Of a stretch of DNA of 64,000 nt, positions 33,213 through 46,400 are shown in pieces (position 1 is the first letter of the stretch; every line of letters begins with the position of its first letter). Below the pieces are notes generated by a model. It was not told where the DNA came from, ran no database searches, and saw only the letters and a list, made by a program, of their open reading frames with translations. The position numbers were made by a program, and so were the translations under genes. This stretch comes from Neostapfia colusana (Eukaryota; Streptophyta; Magnoliopsida; Poales; Poaceae): the NCBI GenBank assembly GCA_030760725.1, contig JASWHV010000001.1, forward strand, positions 72,561,683 through 72,625,682, written 5' to 3'.

Positions 33213-36200
33213 TGTGGGGACCACCCCGTGGTTCACCCACTCCAAGATCGCATAGGGTGGTGTCGTGCGATGCGGCACCCAACAGAACACACGAAAAGAA
33301 TAAAGAACAACATATAAATTTTATTTGATATGAAACAGAGGAAGTCTTTTTACAAAACCTATTCATACAGCGGAAGTAATATACATATAAGGCCTCTCAT
33401 CCTAACTATGCAAAAGTGCAGCCGTCCAGACCGGGGACGCTACACACTAGCAGCATGGAACCGGAGAATCACGGCGGCGTGCATGGCTCCAGCTCGGCCG
33501 TGTACCCCGACGGGGGCATCGCCTCGTCCTCGGAACCTTCCTCATAACTCTCACCTACAAACAGCTCAAATATTGCAACCGTAAGCACGAAGGCTCAGCA
33601 AGTCTTAACCATCAACCCTAGGCATGGAACTCTACGTGCAAGGATATGTAAGATAGGAAAGGATTTTGCAATAAAGACACGCCTATAAGTTGGTCCTTAC
33701 TTTCGGTTTTATAGCAGCAGATTCATGTGCCTTAGGCAGCCCTCACATCGGAAGTCCACAATCAAACAAGAAACGCTTTTCCCTGATGTGGAGATGCCCA
33801 AAGTGGAATATAAACTTAATTAGCTCTATATCTACAGCAATCAAGGTATTCAAGACATTATGATCAATACAGCATTTTCAGTTGGCTTATTTCACTTCTT
33901 ACTACGTCACAGCACAGTGAACAAGCGGGTACTCAAATAACCGAGAGGGACGGTGATTGCAATCAAGACACACCCGGATAGCACGTCACATACACCCACT
34001 TTCAGAAGCATGATTCCACACCCCTTCCTACTCTGTTGTATGCAACAACCTTTCAAAAGCAACCCAAATGCCGAACCGGTCCATCCGTAATGGGTAGGAG
34101 GTTCCCGCGTGGAGCGTGACTGTGCCCACCGGTAGATTTACACCTTGCTACCCTCAACCCACTCCTATTTACGGTTTGGTAAGCCTCGGCACCCAGGTTA
34201 ACCAATTACATCGGTTTCCTGGTTCCCATATGCCAGTATGCATCCGGTACTGTTCGATACTTGTCCAGCAGGGACGCACACGGACGGTCCTCAACCGACA
34301 CCAACAGGGCTAAGCACGTGAGATCTCTGCTCACTGCTTCCTATCCCCCCTGCTGGGTCTCATTTTCATAACTTAAGCCATTATCTACCTCTTTTCTTCC
34401 CGTGTGATAAGTACTATGTCGCGAGTAGCTTCCAACTACTCGTCTTCTACCGGGATGCTATACATTAGCATGGCATTCTCTACTCGTCGAGTTTGTAAAC
34501 TACCCAACCCTCCATAGGATTTAAAGAGGCTATGCAAGTGGGGTTTCAATCACCCTAACTCTAATGCAAACATTCAACCTAGACATAAATGGTACAAAGG
34601 AAAAATTTTATAAAAGGTACTTAAGTGCAAACCGGGGCTTGCCTGGTTGCGAGTTAAGCGGAAAGTCAGCTTCCGGTGGCAGGACGTCCAAGGGCTCCGG
34701 CGTATCCTCAACTTCGGTCACTATTATGAAATGTAATAAAATACATGTATAAGTATTAAGGCTTTATAAGAATTGAACTACTATTCATAGCTACTGCTAT
34801 TTATACTCCTTAATTGGCTTTGGGATTTTTACAGTGGATACAAGACTCTCTAAGGATGATTTGAGCCAAATTTGGAGACATGTCATTGCATAATGTAGTC
34901 TTCAAAATTCCTACAAGTACAATGTTTATCTGAATTTTGAGCCCAAATCAGGAGCTTGACATAGCTAATGGTGGAAGATCTGATTAGGGTAAGTCTCCAC
35001 GGTTCTAACAAAATTTGTTTCACCATTTTTGGAGCCACCATCAGAGAGATATGAATTTTTGAACTTAGACAGGAGTTCTGAAAAAGCTTCTGTTTAAATT
35101 TTAATTTTCAAATAAAGGCTGAACTTCAGAAGGTAATTTGACCTAGCAAATGACCTCCAATGAAGCCCAAATTTTTACTGGAGATCAGTATCTATGAAGA
35201 GGATTTGCTATCCAAATTTGGGAATATTTCATAAAGAATTGCTCCTGTAATAAATCCATAAACGATTTACTAAAAACAATTCTACAGAAATTCCTGGGCA
35301 TTTTCATAGCCAAAAATTGGTTTCTCTGTGAAGTACTCCTCATGAGGAATCCAACAAAATTGGTCTCACTCTTTTTGGAGTTTTCTACACAAAGTTATGG
35401 GCTTGCAAAGATCAGCTAAATTCTGGAATTATTTCTCTAATAGAAACTTCAAATAATTGGGCTGGGCCCACTGTTTTAAGTCGGACCAGTCAGATTTCGG
35501 CAACACCGGGGGCCACGGGGTTATTCCCGCGCAGCCGCACCAGATCCGGCGCCACAAACCGATCCTCGTGCGCACCCGGAGGCTGACCGGTGGGACCGGC
35601 CCTCTTTCGTCTTTCTCGCGCTGCCCGCGCCTCCCGCGGCGGCGCACGCCGGCGAGGCTCGCCGGGACGGGGTTCCCGTGGTCTAAAATTCGTCAAACTC
35701 GCCACTCCCCCATTTTTAACCGCGCTGAACACTGTGGGAGGGTCGCCGGCGGCCGTGGCTCACCGGAAACCATCGCGCACCGGTGACAGCAAAGTTTTGA
35801 ACTCCGGCGAGGTCGGGAACCCTTATTCCTCTATCATTCGATAGATTCTTGGGCTCTAGAGCATCAGTGAGTGATGTAGGAGCCCGTAAGGGTCCTGGCC
35901 GCCGGTGAAACTGCCGGCAACCGAGGGCTCCACGGCGACCCGAGGTGCTTTTGCACCGGCGACTACGAAAACAGCTAGGGCTCCCTCGTTTCTTGATGTT
36001 TTTGCTTGGTTCTTCGTCGAGGAGAGGCGCTAGGAAGTAGAGAAGCTCTGTGCAAGCTTACTCGAGGTCTAAAGGATCAAGCACCACGGATTTTTGGCTA
36101 GACCGCGCACTACCCGTCGGTGTACCGTTTGGGGAAATGGTGAAATTCTCGCCATCGGTCCCAGCAAACGCTAAACGGCCTCCGGCTACACGACCAGGAC

Positions 36201-37292
36201 ATGTCCACGCACCTTTCTTGTATAGGAAGTTAGGGGAGAGGGTGGCCGGTTGCTGCTGTCGACGGAGAGCCGAAACGGCGAGGTCCGAGCACCTTGAAGC
36301 TTTGGCGCCAATCCGCGTTTCTCGAGCAGTTTGGACCGGCAAACCTCGAAGGGGCTTTGGCAAGGGCTAGAGCACGTCCAGGTGATGCTCTTTGCTGTGA
36401 AGCGCTCGAGCAATCGAGCTTGGAGGGCTGTGGTCGATCGGAGAGAGCTGAGCGGCGGTGTTCGGCGGAAATGAGACTGTCGCGGCGCTGCACGAGCTGA
36501 GGAGGAGGAGAAGTAGCGCTGGGGTACTCGGGCGGCCGCTCTTATCGCCCATGCGCGCGCGCCGACGTCGGCCAGCGAGAACCAGCTCGGTGGCTCAGTG
36601 AGGACGTCAGGTGGAGCGCTTTTCCGGGAGCTGTCGCGCCGCGATCGACCGGGAACAGAGAGAGAGAGGGAAAAACAGTCGGTTGTTTGCTTTAGGTGGC
36701 TGACAATTGGGCCCCACCTCCCCCTTTGTTTAGTCAAACTTTTCTGATATTTTTCCCTCCAGCAACTCAACATTAAAAGCTTTACTTCATCCCAAAGTTA
36801 AGTTTGAATTTGCAGAATTCGAATGGTTTGAATTCTGGTGTAGAATTTGAATGGGGTTTGATCATTTGAATTTGAAAAGGAGTTTGAATTCTCCACTTTG
36901 TATTGCCTAAAAAATATAGCAAACCAGCTCCAAAATTTCCAATTTTTGGCATGGCTGCTCATTCAAGGGTGGAGAACACATTTATGAAACCAAATTTTCA
37001 AATTGAGGGAATTGGAATTTGAAACTGAATTTGAAATTCAGATTAGAGGGCTTCTCCTTTTAATCCCAAACAAATATTAAAACTCCTCCAAATGAGCTGA
37101 AAATTGGAAGGTTGAATATTTGCACTATGAAGATCCAAGTTATGAATTTAGATCTTCATGTTTGGAAATTTTGGGAAGTCTAAACGTTCACTTTGAACTC
37201 ACACTTATTATAATTCAAAGTTTTAATTCCCCTTATTTTTCATAAGTGTACATGAGCTGAATTTTCTTGCTACCACTTTTGGGGATTTTACA
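33213..37292 (-). repeat. 3' LTR of element E (left), 4080 bp
   Basis: It starts TGTGGGGACCACC and ends GGATTTTACA, next to the polypurine tract. The other copy is at 43467-47547, with low divergence by eye. A GC-rich promoter-like part spans about 35480-36680. Boxes shared with B and F are at 33903-33960 and 34620-34645. I see no gene in it. Confidence 0.93.
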
Positions 37293-37312
37293 TCCCTCCC
37301 TCCTTAAAAAGA
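37293..37312 (-). promoter_or_regulatory. Polypurine tract of element E
   Basis: The minus strand reads TCTTTTTAAGGAGGGAGGGA directly before the 3' LTR. Confidence 0.85.
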
Positions 37313-37356
37313 ATCTCATCCCGAGATTCCAAAGGAAAAGCAAAGTGGGGAAAGCT

Positions 37357-38094
37357 TTACCGGGTATATGATAATAGCAAGTCCGGATAATACGTGCGTA
37401 GATAATCCTCGCCTTCCCATGTCGCCTCATCAGCGGTATGGTTACTCCACAAGACCTTGTAGAACCATAAGGTCCGGTTTCTTGTGGCACGAGTCTTTTC
37501 CTCGATGATCCGGATCGGATACTCCGTGTACGTGAGGTCCAGTTGAAGAACTTCTATGTCTTCAGTGCGGATTTCAGCTGAGGGTTTGAGGTATTTCCTC
37601 AGCTGGGAGATGTGGAAGACATTGTGAATCCCTGCGAGCGACGCTGGTAACTCCAAGCGATAGGCCACGGGTCCGCATCTTTCAATGACGGTGAACGGAC
37701 CAATGAACCGCGGCGCAAGTTTACCCTTCACTCCGAAATGATGAACTCCCTTCATCGGAGACACACGGACATAAACATGGTCCCTGATGTCGAAGTGGAG
37801 AGGACGGCGTCTTTTATCCGCATAGCTTTTCTGACGAGATTGAGCAGCCTTGAGATTGGCTTGTATTACTTGCACTCGTTCTTCAGCTTCATTCACAAGT
37901 TCAATGCCGTAGATGACTCGCTCGCCGGACTCGCACCAGTTGAGAGGTGTGCGGCATTTCCGGCCGTAGAGAGCTTCATACGGCGCCATCTTGATGCTAG
38001 CTTGATAGCCATTGTTGTAAGAAAACTCCGCCAATGGCAAATGATCGTCCCAATTCTTGCCATGGTGGATGGCACAAGCGTAGCATGTCTTCAA
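37357..38094 (-). pseudogene. Element E integrase C-terminal half and chromodomain-like tail
   Basis: It carries [38 protein letters not shown], the GPF motif (FIGPFTVIERCGPVAYRLEL) and the tail IRIIEEKTRATRNR with DEATWEGEDYL. It is out of frame with the upstream integrase because of a one-base change near 38080 (MLRAC region). The tail belongs to the Tekay-type chromodomain-like group. Confidence 0.88.
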
Positions 38095-39784
38095 GCACTT
38101 GATTCACCCGTTCAGTTTGACCATCTGTCTGTGGGTGATACGCGGAGCTTCGGATCAGTTTGGTCCCCAAGGATGCGTGCAGCTGTTCCCAAAACCGAGA
38201 AATGAACAGCGCACCGCGATCTGAAATAATGGAGCGGGGAACACCGTGCAAACACAAGATCTTTGCAATGTACAGCTCCGCATATTGCTTGGCCACGTAC
38301 TTTGTATGTACGGGGATAAAATGAGCCGACTTGGTTAGTCGATCGACTATCACCCAAATCGAGTCATGCTTGTGAGACGTGAGAGGTAACCCGACTATGA
38401 AATCCATGCTGATATCCTCCCACTTCCACGCCGGAATGTTTAATGGTTGCAGTTGTCCGGCTTTACGCATATGGTCGGCCTTCACACGCCGACACGTATC
38501 ACATTCGGATACGTATTTTGCGATCTCTCTCTTCATCCGTGTCCACCAAAACCTGGTTTTAAGATCCTGGTACATCTTGCTGCTGCCCGGATGAATAGAA
38601 TATTTGGACAAATGAGCCTCGTCCAAGATTTTCTTCCGAAGCTTCATGTCACGGGGTACCACTATACGGTCTTTAAACCATAGAGTGTCGTGTTCATCTC
38701 TTCGGAAGCATTTCATTTCGCCATTCTCCGTCCTTCTCCGAATGTGCGACATTCCCACGTCCCTCTTCTGAGCTTCCATAATCTCCTCTCGTATTGTAGG
38801 GATGAGAGCAAGATTATATATTGCACCATATGGAACCAAGTACAGACTCGGCTCCTCCTCCTCAAGTGAGGTGATGGACAGACTATTGACATGGGATTTG
38901 CGGCTTAAGGCATCGGCAACCACGTTTGCCATCCCGCGATGGTAGTGAATCTCGATCTCATAGTCTTTGATCAGTTCTAGCCATCTCCGTTGCCGCATAT
39001 TCAACTCCTTTTGTGTGAATATATATTTCAGACTTTTGTGGTCGGTGTAGAGGTGCACTAAGTTTCCAAGTAAGTAGTTCCTCCACATCTTCAATGCCAA
39101 CACCACAGCAGCAAGCTCAAGATCATGAGTCGGATAGTGCTGCTCGTGGTTACGAAGTTGACGTGAGCCATAGGCGACCACTCTTCCTCCTTGCATCAAT
39201 ACACAGCCAAGCCCGATGCCAGACGCATCACAATATACGTCAAAGGGCTTGGTTGTATCCGGTTGAGCTAACACCGGGGCTGTTGTAAGATGCTTCACTA
39301 ATGCTTGGAAAGCTTCTTCACAAGCTGAGCTCCAAACATATTTGATCCCCTTTTTCAACAGTTCAGTCACCGGCTTAGCAAGTTTGGAGAAATTTGGTAT
39401 GAATCTCCGATAATATCCTGCTAACCCGAGGAAACTCCTGACTTCATGGACTGATGTGGGGGATTTCCATTTCAGCACTTGTCCGATTTTGCTTGGATCA
39501 ACTGCAATACCTTCTGCCGAAATAATGTGACCAAGGAATGGCACCTGGCTGATCCAAAACTCGCAGTTGCTGAACTTAGCATAAAGCTTATGGTCTCTTA
39601 ATCGCTGAAGTACGATATGCAAGTGTTTGGCGTGTTCTTCTTCAGTCTTGGAGTAAACCAAGGTGTCGTCTATGAACACCACCACAAACTTGTCCAACTC
39701 CGACATGAACACTGAGTTCATGAGATACATGAAGTGTGCCGGGGCGTTAGTGAGACCAAAGGACATGACGAGGTATTCATACAA
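37997..39784 (-). pseudogene. Element E RT C-terminus, RNase H and integrase core
   Basis: 595 codons are open, beginning in RT ([35 protein letters not shown]). Note FIDDT, with the catalytic Asp pair kept. RNase H follows ([28 protein letters not shown]), then the integrase zinc region ([27 protein letters not shown]) and the catalytic core ([40 protein letters not shown]). The D-D-E residues are all present. It is cut off from the N-terminal RT and from the integrase tail by frameshifts. Confidence 0.9.
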
Positions 39785-40392
39785 CCCATATCTCGTCGAG
39801 AAGGCCGTCTTTGGGATATCCTCCGCTCGGATCTTGATTTGATGTATCCGGAGCGAAGAGCCATCTTGGAAAATACACTCGCACCCACAAGTTGATCGAA
39901 GAGGATATCGATGCGGTGCAGTGGATATTTATTCTTGATGGTGACGGCGTTGAGAGGTCGGTAGTCCACACACAACCTCAAGGTTTCATCCTTCTTCTTC
40001 ACAAATAGCGCCGAGCATCCCCATGGCGAGGAACTCGGTCGAATGAAACCCTTCTTCATCAAATCGTTGAGCTGCTCCTTAAGTTCAGCCAGCTCGTTGG
40101 GAGCCATCTTGTATGGTCTCCGTGATATCGGCGTCGTCCCAGGTACGAGTTCAATCTTGAACTCGACATCTCTTTCGGGTGGCATGCCCGGAAGATCATC
40201 CGGAAAGACATCCGGGTATTCACGGACCACACGAATATCCTCAAGTTTCGTGGCTTCCGTGTTATATGTGGCTGGGGTTTCTTGAACCAAACGGTCAAGA
40301 ATAAGAACATGTGGTTCATGAAGTGGAGAGTTTAAACGAACCACACGTGGGATGATGTCAAGAATAGCACCATGGCGATGTAGCCATGACAT
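39718..40392 (-). pseudogene. Element E end of protease and N-terminal RT
   Basis: It begins [12 protein letters not shown] at the end of the protease region. It continues to RT with [40 protein letters not shown] and [20 protein letters not shown]. It loses frame at about 39845 in the conserved SGYHQIKIR region, where one base is missing. Confidence 0.88.
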
Positions 40393-40394
40393 TC

Positions 40395-41360
40395 CTAAAA
40401 TAACATCGAGTTTTGGCTCTCTAACATGACTAGGGACGTCGGGTATAGATTTCCACCCAACTGTAATTGTGCTCTATAGACCATTTTATCAGCTGTTATT
40501 TTCCCACCCGGAGAACATATCAAATATGAATTATTTGGGGGAATGATAGGCAGTTGATATTTAATAACATAAGGCTGACTTATGAAATTATGGGTGGCAC
40601 CGGAGTCAAAAAGTATGACTACGGGATGATCTAGGTAAAAGAACGTACCCGCGAGGACGGGTTCGCCTTCCGGCACGTCCTCGATAGCTAAGTGGTGGAC
40701 GTTGCCGGGTTTTGGTGCTGGTTTCTTGGGCTGATTGCGGGGCTGATTAGCACCCTGATATGATGCTGGACCCCTGCCCTGTCGCGGCTCGGGGCAGTCC
40801 CTCGAAATGTGCCCGACACGGCCACACGTATAGCACGTGTAAGGTGTCGGGGTCCCGCCAACTGGATGACGGAATCCCGGTGCACGCTGTTGAAATTGAG
40901 GCGCACGCGGGACCATCTTTTGCTGCTCCTGTTGCTGTGGTGGATACATCGGTCGGAAGCCCGGCGCATTATATTGTCGACCGCGAAACTGAGACGGTCG
41001 CGCCGGTGGCTGCCATCTCTGACCGGATGGTGATCGATACACCACGCGGTATTTCGGTGGCGTCCCACCACTGCTGCTCGTCAGCGCGCTGCATTTCCTC
41101 TTGTAAAAACCGCGTTCGCGCTGAGCATTTTCTTGTAGAATCGTGGCATTAACTAGGTCGTTGAATGTGCCGCGATTGCTCTGGGCGAGATGGACCTTCA
41201 TCTTGGAGTTCAGGCCCCGGAAGAACGCATTGCGCTTGTTGTCTTCCGTGCCCACAAATCCTGGCGCATACTGCGCCAGTCGGTTGAATAACCTGGAGTA
41301 CTCATGAGCACTCCTCTCGCCTTGTCGTAGCGCCAGGAACTCCTGGAGCTTCATTTCCAT
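40395..41360 (-). pseudogene. Element E gag C-terminus, zinc knuckle and protease
   Basis: It has Gag capsid end motifs (EFLALRQGERSAHEYSRLFN, NKRNAFFRGL), a proline/glutamine-rich linker, the CCHC knuckle CYTCGRVGHISRDC and the protease [10 protein letters not shown] with an intact DSGAT. It ends with a frameshift near 40415, just before the conserved ILGMSWL. Confidence 0.88.
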
Positions 41361-41889
41361 AACCCCGGGAGGTATGTGATAGGCGCGGAACGCCTCCCGG
41401 AACTCCGTCCATGTGACGGCATGGCCAGCCGGTAAGGAGGCGGTCTAGTTCGCCCACCAGGTACCGGCTTCTCCTTGAAGCTGTTGCTGCATACAGCGCC
41501 TTCTGGTGTTCGGTGCATCGTAGCAGCCCGAACTTCGCCTCCAGAGTGCGGATAAAGCTGTCCGCCTCCAAAGGTTCTTCGGCCTCCGTGAAGACCGGTG
41601 GATGGGTCGCCATGAATTCTGAATATGAGCTTTGTTGGGGCTGGCGTTGCCCATTGTCTTGGCGTACTCCCTGATGGGACGCATTTTGCTGCACTAGCAT
41701 CCGCAGCAACTCGGTTTGCTCGTCGCGCGAGCCGAGCACTGCGGCGAGAACCTCCACCAGATTCCTTGGAAGTTCTGGCGGTGGAGGAGGTGGTTGTTGC
41801 TGCGTCGTGGTCTGCTCCGGAGGTGGAGACTCATCACCACGAACTTGACTCGGACCTCCCTCCTCTTGCGTTGAGCGTGTCTGCACCAT
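41302..41889 (-). pseudogene. Element E gag N-terminus, frameshifted
   Basis: It starts at ATG 41889 (MVQTRSTQEEGGPSQ), preceded by AATGCAGA. It has a PPPPPPELP stretch, then FMATHPPVFTEAEEPLEAD, typical of Gag. The frame is lost near 41490, before the WWAN motif. In the correct frame a TAG follows at 41445-41447. So two breaks separate it from the rest of gag. Confidence 0.87.
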
Positions 41890-43450
41890 TCTGCATTCAG
41901 ATCATTCAAATGATCAGCACATGTGGGTTCAGCTCATCCAGTCTATACAATAGTAATGCGAGAATGGGATAAACAACGCGCATAACAATCACACATATGG
42001 ATAAAGTATAAACTTTATGCAACATATACATCCCTGGACCGTGTCATACGTTCGAGTTCCAAAGTATTGAACTTTATGAGTTAAAAGTTCATTTCGACCA
42101 TCGGGGTCACCACGGGATGTTAAGTGTGTTAGGATGCGTACTTCCTCGCTATTGTATTGGATTCAAACATGTACTAACTCGAAGTGATATGTCAAATGCA
42201 TAAACCCTTCGACTCCAACTCGCTGTTTTACAACAGCCACTGGACGTCGAACGGCGAAACTAAGTGTTTTGGTTGAAATACAGAAAATTCCAGAGAGCAT
42301 TTGGTCTGCCCTGTTTTTGGACAGTACCTATTCATCTGAGATTTTCATCCCTTGGGAGGAGATTTTTGTTCTGGAGCTCTACAGAAAAGTTGTAGAGGAC
42401 TTCTAAACCTTTCCAGAATGGTATCCCACACCTCCATTGGTTCAACCAATCTTAAGTTATGCCCTGTTCAAGTTCAGAAAAAATTCTGCCAAAAACAGGG
42501 GAGATTGTTCCTATGTTTTTGAGACTGAACCTATACTCCCAATTGACTCTTAGTTCAATATAGGAGTTTACTAACCCCTAAATGGATTCCTAAACTTCAT
42601 TTTGACACTTTTCTTTGAAAATAAACTTTTATGCAGTCGGTACTACGTTTCCTCACCAAAGAAAAATCCTAAACCGGTATTCCGGCTTATACGTGTCAAG
42701 TGGTGGACTAAAGACGTCACTCACAAACGATTTCTACACGTCATGCACTAACGTGGTTAGTGTACCTGCAGAAAAAACACACAATAATGATGCACACAAA
42801 GGTTTTAACATTGCAGGCAGTTCCATATCATAGTAAAAACATACGGTCCGTATCATTGCCATACGGATCATCCTTGAGTCAAGCCACGTCTCAAGGTACA
42901 TGGTCGTGTTTTCACACCACACGACGGGGAACCCGAGTAGAGCGCGAACGGGTCGTCACGGTTGGGAATTTTATCAACCCAACGGATACCACCTACTACC
43001 TCATGACCGTTGAGGCACGCCGATGGCGAGCGCTGCGTATGGCCCTTTGAACATTGAACGTTCAAGAGTTGCATACTATCGTGTTGCTTACCACACGATG
43101 GGGTATTCTCACTTTTGCCTAAAGCACGCTGGAGATCAGCGTTTTCATATGCTCTCAGAACCATTGAGAGGTTCAGAGACTCATATTCACTACCGTGCCA
43201 AGCCACGGTATACCATACAATACTATTACTCGTATGGGGAGTTACCGCAATTGATCCGCCTGCGGTGGCGTACCTTACCTCTTACCTGACATCGGAGCGT
43301 CGTTACGGAATGTATAAAACATAAGTTAGCTTTTCCACCTTAGTAACTACTACTATCATAGACCTTATGTGGGCTTAAAGACTAATCCTCACTCGACTAC
43401 TTCTAAGTTTTCAAAAATAGGCTCTTTTCGAGCGTGCTATTCCCAATGCG
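41890..43450 (-). other. 5' leader of element E (no orf0)
   Basis: It is related to the B leader on both sides of the place where B carries orf0: near gag (GATAAAGTATAAACTTTATG against GATAAAGCATAAACTTTATA) and at 42300-43440. I see no frame of orf0 type, so orf0 is absent. The block 42640-43440 is strongly similar to 55838-56640 of element F. Confidence 0.7.
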
Positions 43451-43462
43451 GCTCTGATACCA
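43451..43462 (-). promoter_or_regulatory. Primer binding site, tRNA-iMet, element E
   Basis: The plus strand reads GCTCTGATACCA, four bases from the LTR start at 43467. Confidence 0.92.
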
Positions 43463-43466
43463 CGTC

Positions 43467-46400
43467 TGTGGTGACCACCCCGTGGTTCACCCACTCCAAG
43501 ATCGCATAGGGTGGTGCCGTGCAATGCGGCACCCAACAGCACACACGAAAAGAATAAAGAACAACATATAAACTTTTATTTGATATGAAACAGCGGAAGT
43601 CTTTTTACAAAACCTATTCATACAGCGGAAGTAATATACATATAAGGCCTCTCATCCTAACTATGCAAAATTGCAGCCGTCCAGCCCGGGGACGCTACAC
43701 ACTAGCAGCATGGAACCGGAGAATCACGGCGGCGTGCATGGCTCCAGCTCGGCCGTGTACCCCGACGGGGGCATCGCCTCGTCCTCGGAACCTTCCTCAT
43801 AACTCTCACCTGCAAACAGCTCAAATATTGCAACCGTGAGCACGAAGGCTCAGCAAGTCTTAACCGTCAACCCTAGGCATGGAACTCTACGTGCAAGGAT
43901 ATGTAAGATAGGAAAGGATTTTGCAATAAAGACACGCCTATAAGTTGGTCCTTACTTTCAGTTTTATAGAAGCAGATTCATGTGCCTTAGGCAGCCCTCA
44001 CATCGGAAGTCCACAATCAAACAAGAAACGCTTTCCCCCGATGTGGAGATGCCCAAAGTGGAATACAAACTTAATTAGCTCTATATCTACAGCAATCAAG
44101 GTATTCAAGACATTAAGATCAATACAGCATTTTCAGTTGGCTTATTTCACTTCTTACTACGTCACAGGCGCAGTGAACAAGCGGGTACTCAAATAACCGC
44201 GAGGGACGGTGATTGCAATCAAGACACACCCGGATAACACGTCACATACACCCACTTTCAGGAGCGTGATTCCACACCCCTTCCTACTCTGTTGTATGCA
44301 ACAACCATTCAAAGGCAACCCAAATGCCGAACCGGTCCATCCGTAACGGGTAGGAGGTCCCCGCGTGGAGCGTGACTGTGCCCACCGGTAGATTTACACC
44401 TTGCTACCCTCAACCCACTCCTATTTACGGTTGGGTAAGCCTCGGCACCCAGGTTAACCAATTACATCGGTTTCCTGGTTCCCATATGCCAGTATGCATC
44501 CGGTACTGTTCGATACTTGTCCAGCAGGGCCACATACGGACGGTCCTCAACCGACACCAACAGGGCTAAGCACGTGAGACCTCTGCTCACTGCTTCCTAT
44601 CCCCCCTGCTGGGTCTCATTTCCATAACTTAAACCATTATCTACCTCTTTTCTTCCCGTGTGATAAGTACTATCTCGCGAGTAGCTTCCAACTACTCGTC
44701 TTCTACCGGGATCCTATACATTAGCATGGCATTCTCTACTCGTCGAGTTTGTAAACTACCCAACCCTCCATAGGATTTAAAGAGGCTATGCAAGTGGGGT
44801 TTCAATCACCCTAACTCTAATGCAAACATTCAACCTAGACATAAATGGTACAAAGGAAAAACTTTATAAAAGGTACTTAAGTGCAAACCGGGGCTTGCCT
44901 GGTTGCGAGTTAAACTGAAAGTCAGCTTCCGGTGGCAGGACGTCCAAGGGCTCCGGCGTATCCTCAACTTCGGTCACTATTATGAAATGTAATAAAATAC
45001 ATGTATAAGTATTAAGGCTTTATAAGAATTGAACTACTATTCATAGCTACTGCTATTTATAATCCTTAATTGGCTTTAGGATTTTTACAGTGGATACTAG
45101 ACTCTCTAAGGATGATTTGAGCCAAATTTGGAGACATGTCATTGCATAATGTAGTCTTTAAAATTCCTACAAGTACAATGTTTATCTTAATTTTGAGCCC
45201 AAATCAGGAGCTTGACATAGCTAATGGTGGAAGATCTGATTAGGGTAAAACTCCACGGTTCTAACAAAATTTGTTTCACCATTTTTGGAGCCACCATCAG
45301 AGAGATATGAATTTTTGAACTTAGACAGGAATTCTGAAAAAGCTTCTGTTTAAATTTGAATTTTGAAATAAAGGCTGAACTTCAGAAGGTAATTTAACCT
45401 AGCAAATGACCTCCAATGAAGCCCAAATTTTTACTGGAGATCAGTATCTATGAAGAGGATTTGCTATCCAAATTTGGGAATATTTCATAAAGAATTGCTC
45501 CTGTAATAAATCCCTAAATGATTTACTAAAAACAATTCTACAGAAATTCCTGGGAATTTCATAGCCAAAAATTAGTTTCTCTGTGAAGTACTCCTCATGA
45601 GGAATCCAACAAAATTGGTCTCACTCTTTTTGGAGTTTTCTACACAAAGTTATGGGCTTGCAAAGATCAGCTAAATTCTGGAATTATTTCTCTAATAGAA
45701 ACTTCAAATAATTGGGCTGGGCCCACTGTTTTAAGTCGGACCAGTCAGATTTCGGCAACACCGGGGGCTACGGGGTTATTCCCGCGCAGCCGCACCAGAT
45801 CCGGCGCCACAAACCGATCCTCGTGCGCACCCGGAGGCTGACCGGTGGGACCGGCCCTCCTTCGTCTTCCTCGCGCTGCCCGCGCCTCCCGCGGCGGCGC
45901 ACGCCGTCGAGGCTCGCTGGGACGGGGTTCCCGTGGTCTAAACTTCGTCGAACTCGCCGCTCCCCCATTTTTAACCGCACTGAACACTGTGGGAGGGTCG
46001 CCGGCAGCCGTGGCTCACCAGAAACCATCGCGCACCGGTGACAGCAAAGTTTTGAACTCCGGCGAGGTCGGGAACCCTTATTCCTCTATCATTCGATAGA
46101 TTCTTGGGCTCTAGAGCATCAGTGAGTGATGTAGGAGCCCGTAAGGGTCCTGGCCGCCGGTGAAACTGCCGGCAACCGAGGGCTCCACGGCGACCCGAGG
46201 TGCTTTTGCACCGGCGACTACGAAAACAGCTAGGGCTCCCTCGTTTCTTGATGTTTTTGCTTGGTTCTTCGTCGAGGAGAGGCGCTAGGAAGTAGAGAAG
46301 CTCTGTGCAAGCTTACTCGAGGTCTAAAGGATCAAGCACCACTTATTTTTGGCTAGACCGCGCACTACCCGTCGGTGTACCATTTGGGGAAATGGTGAAA

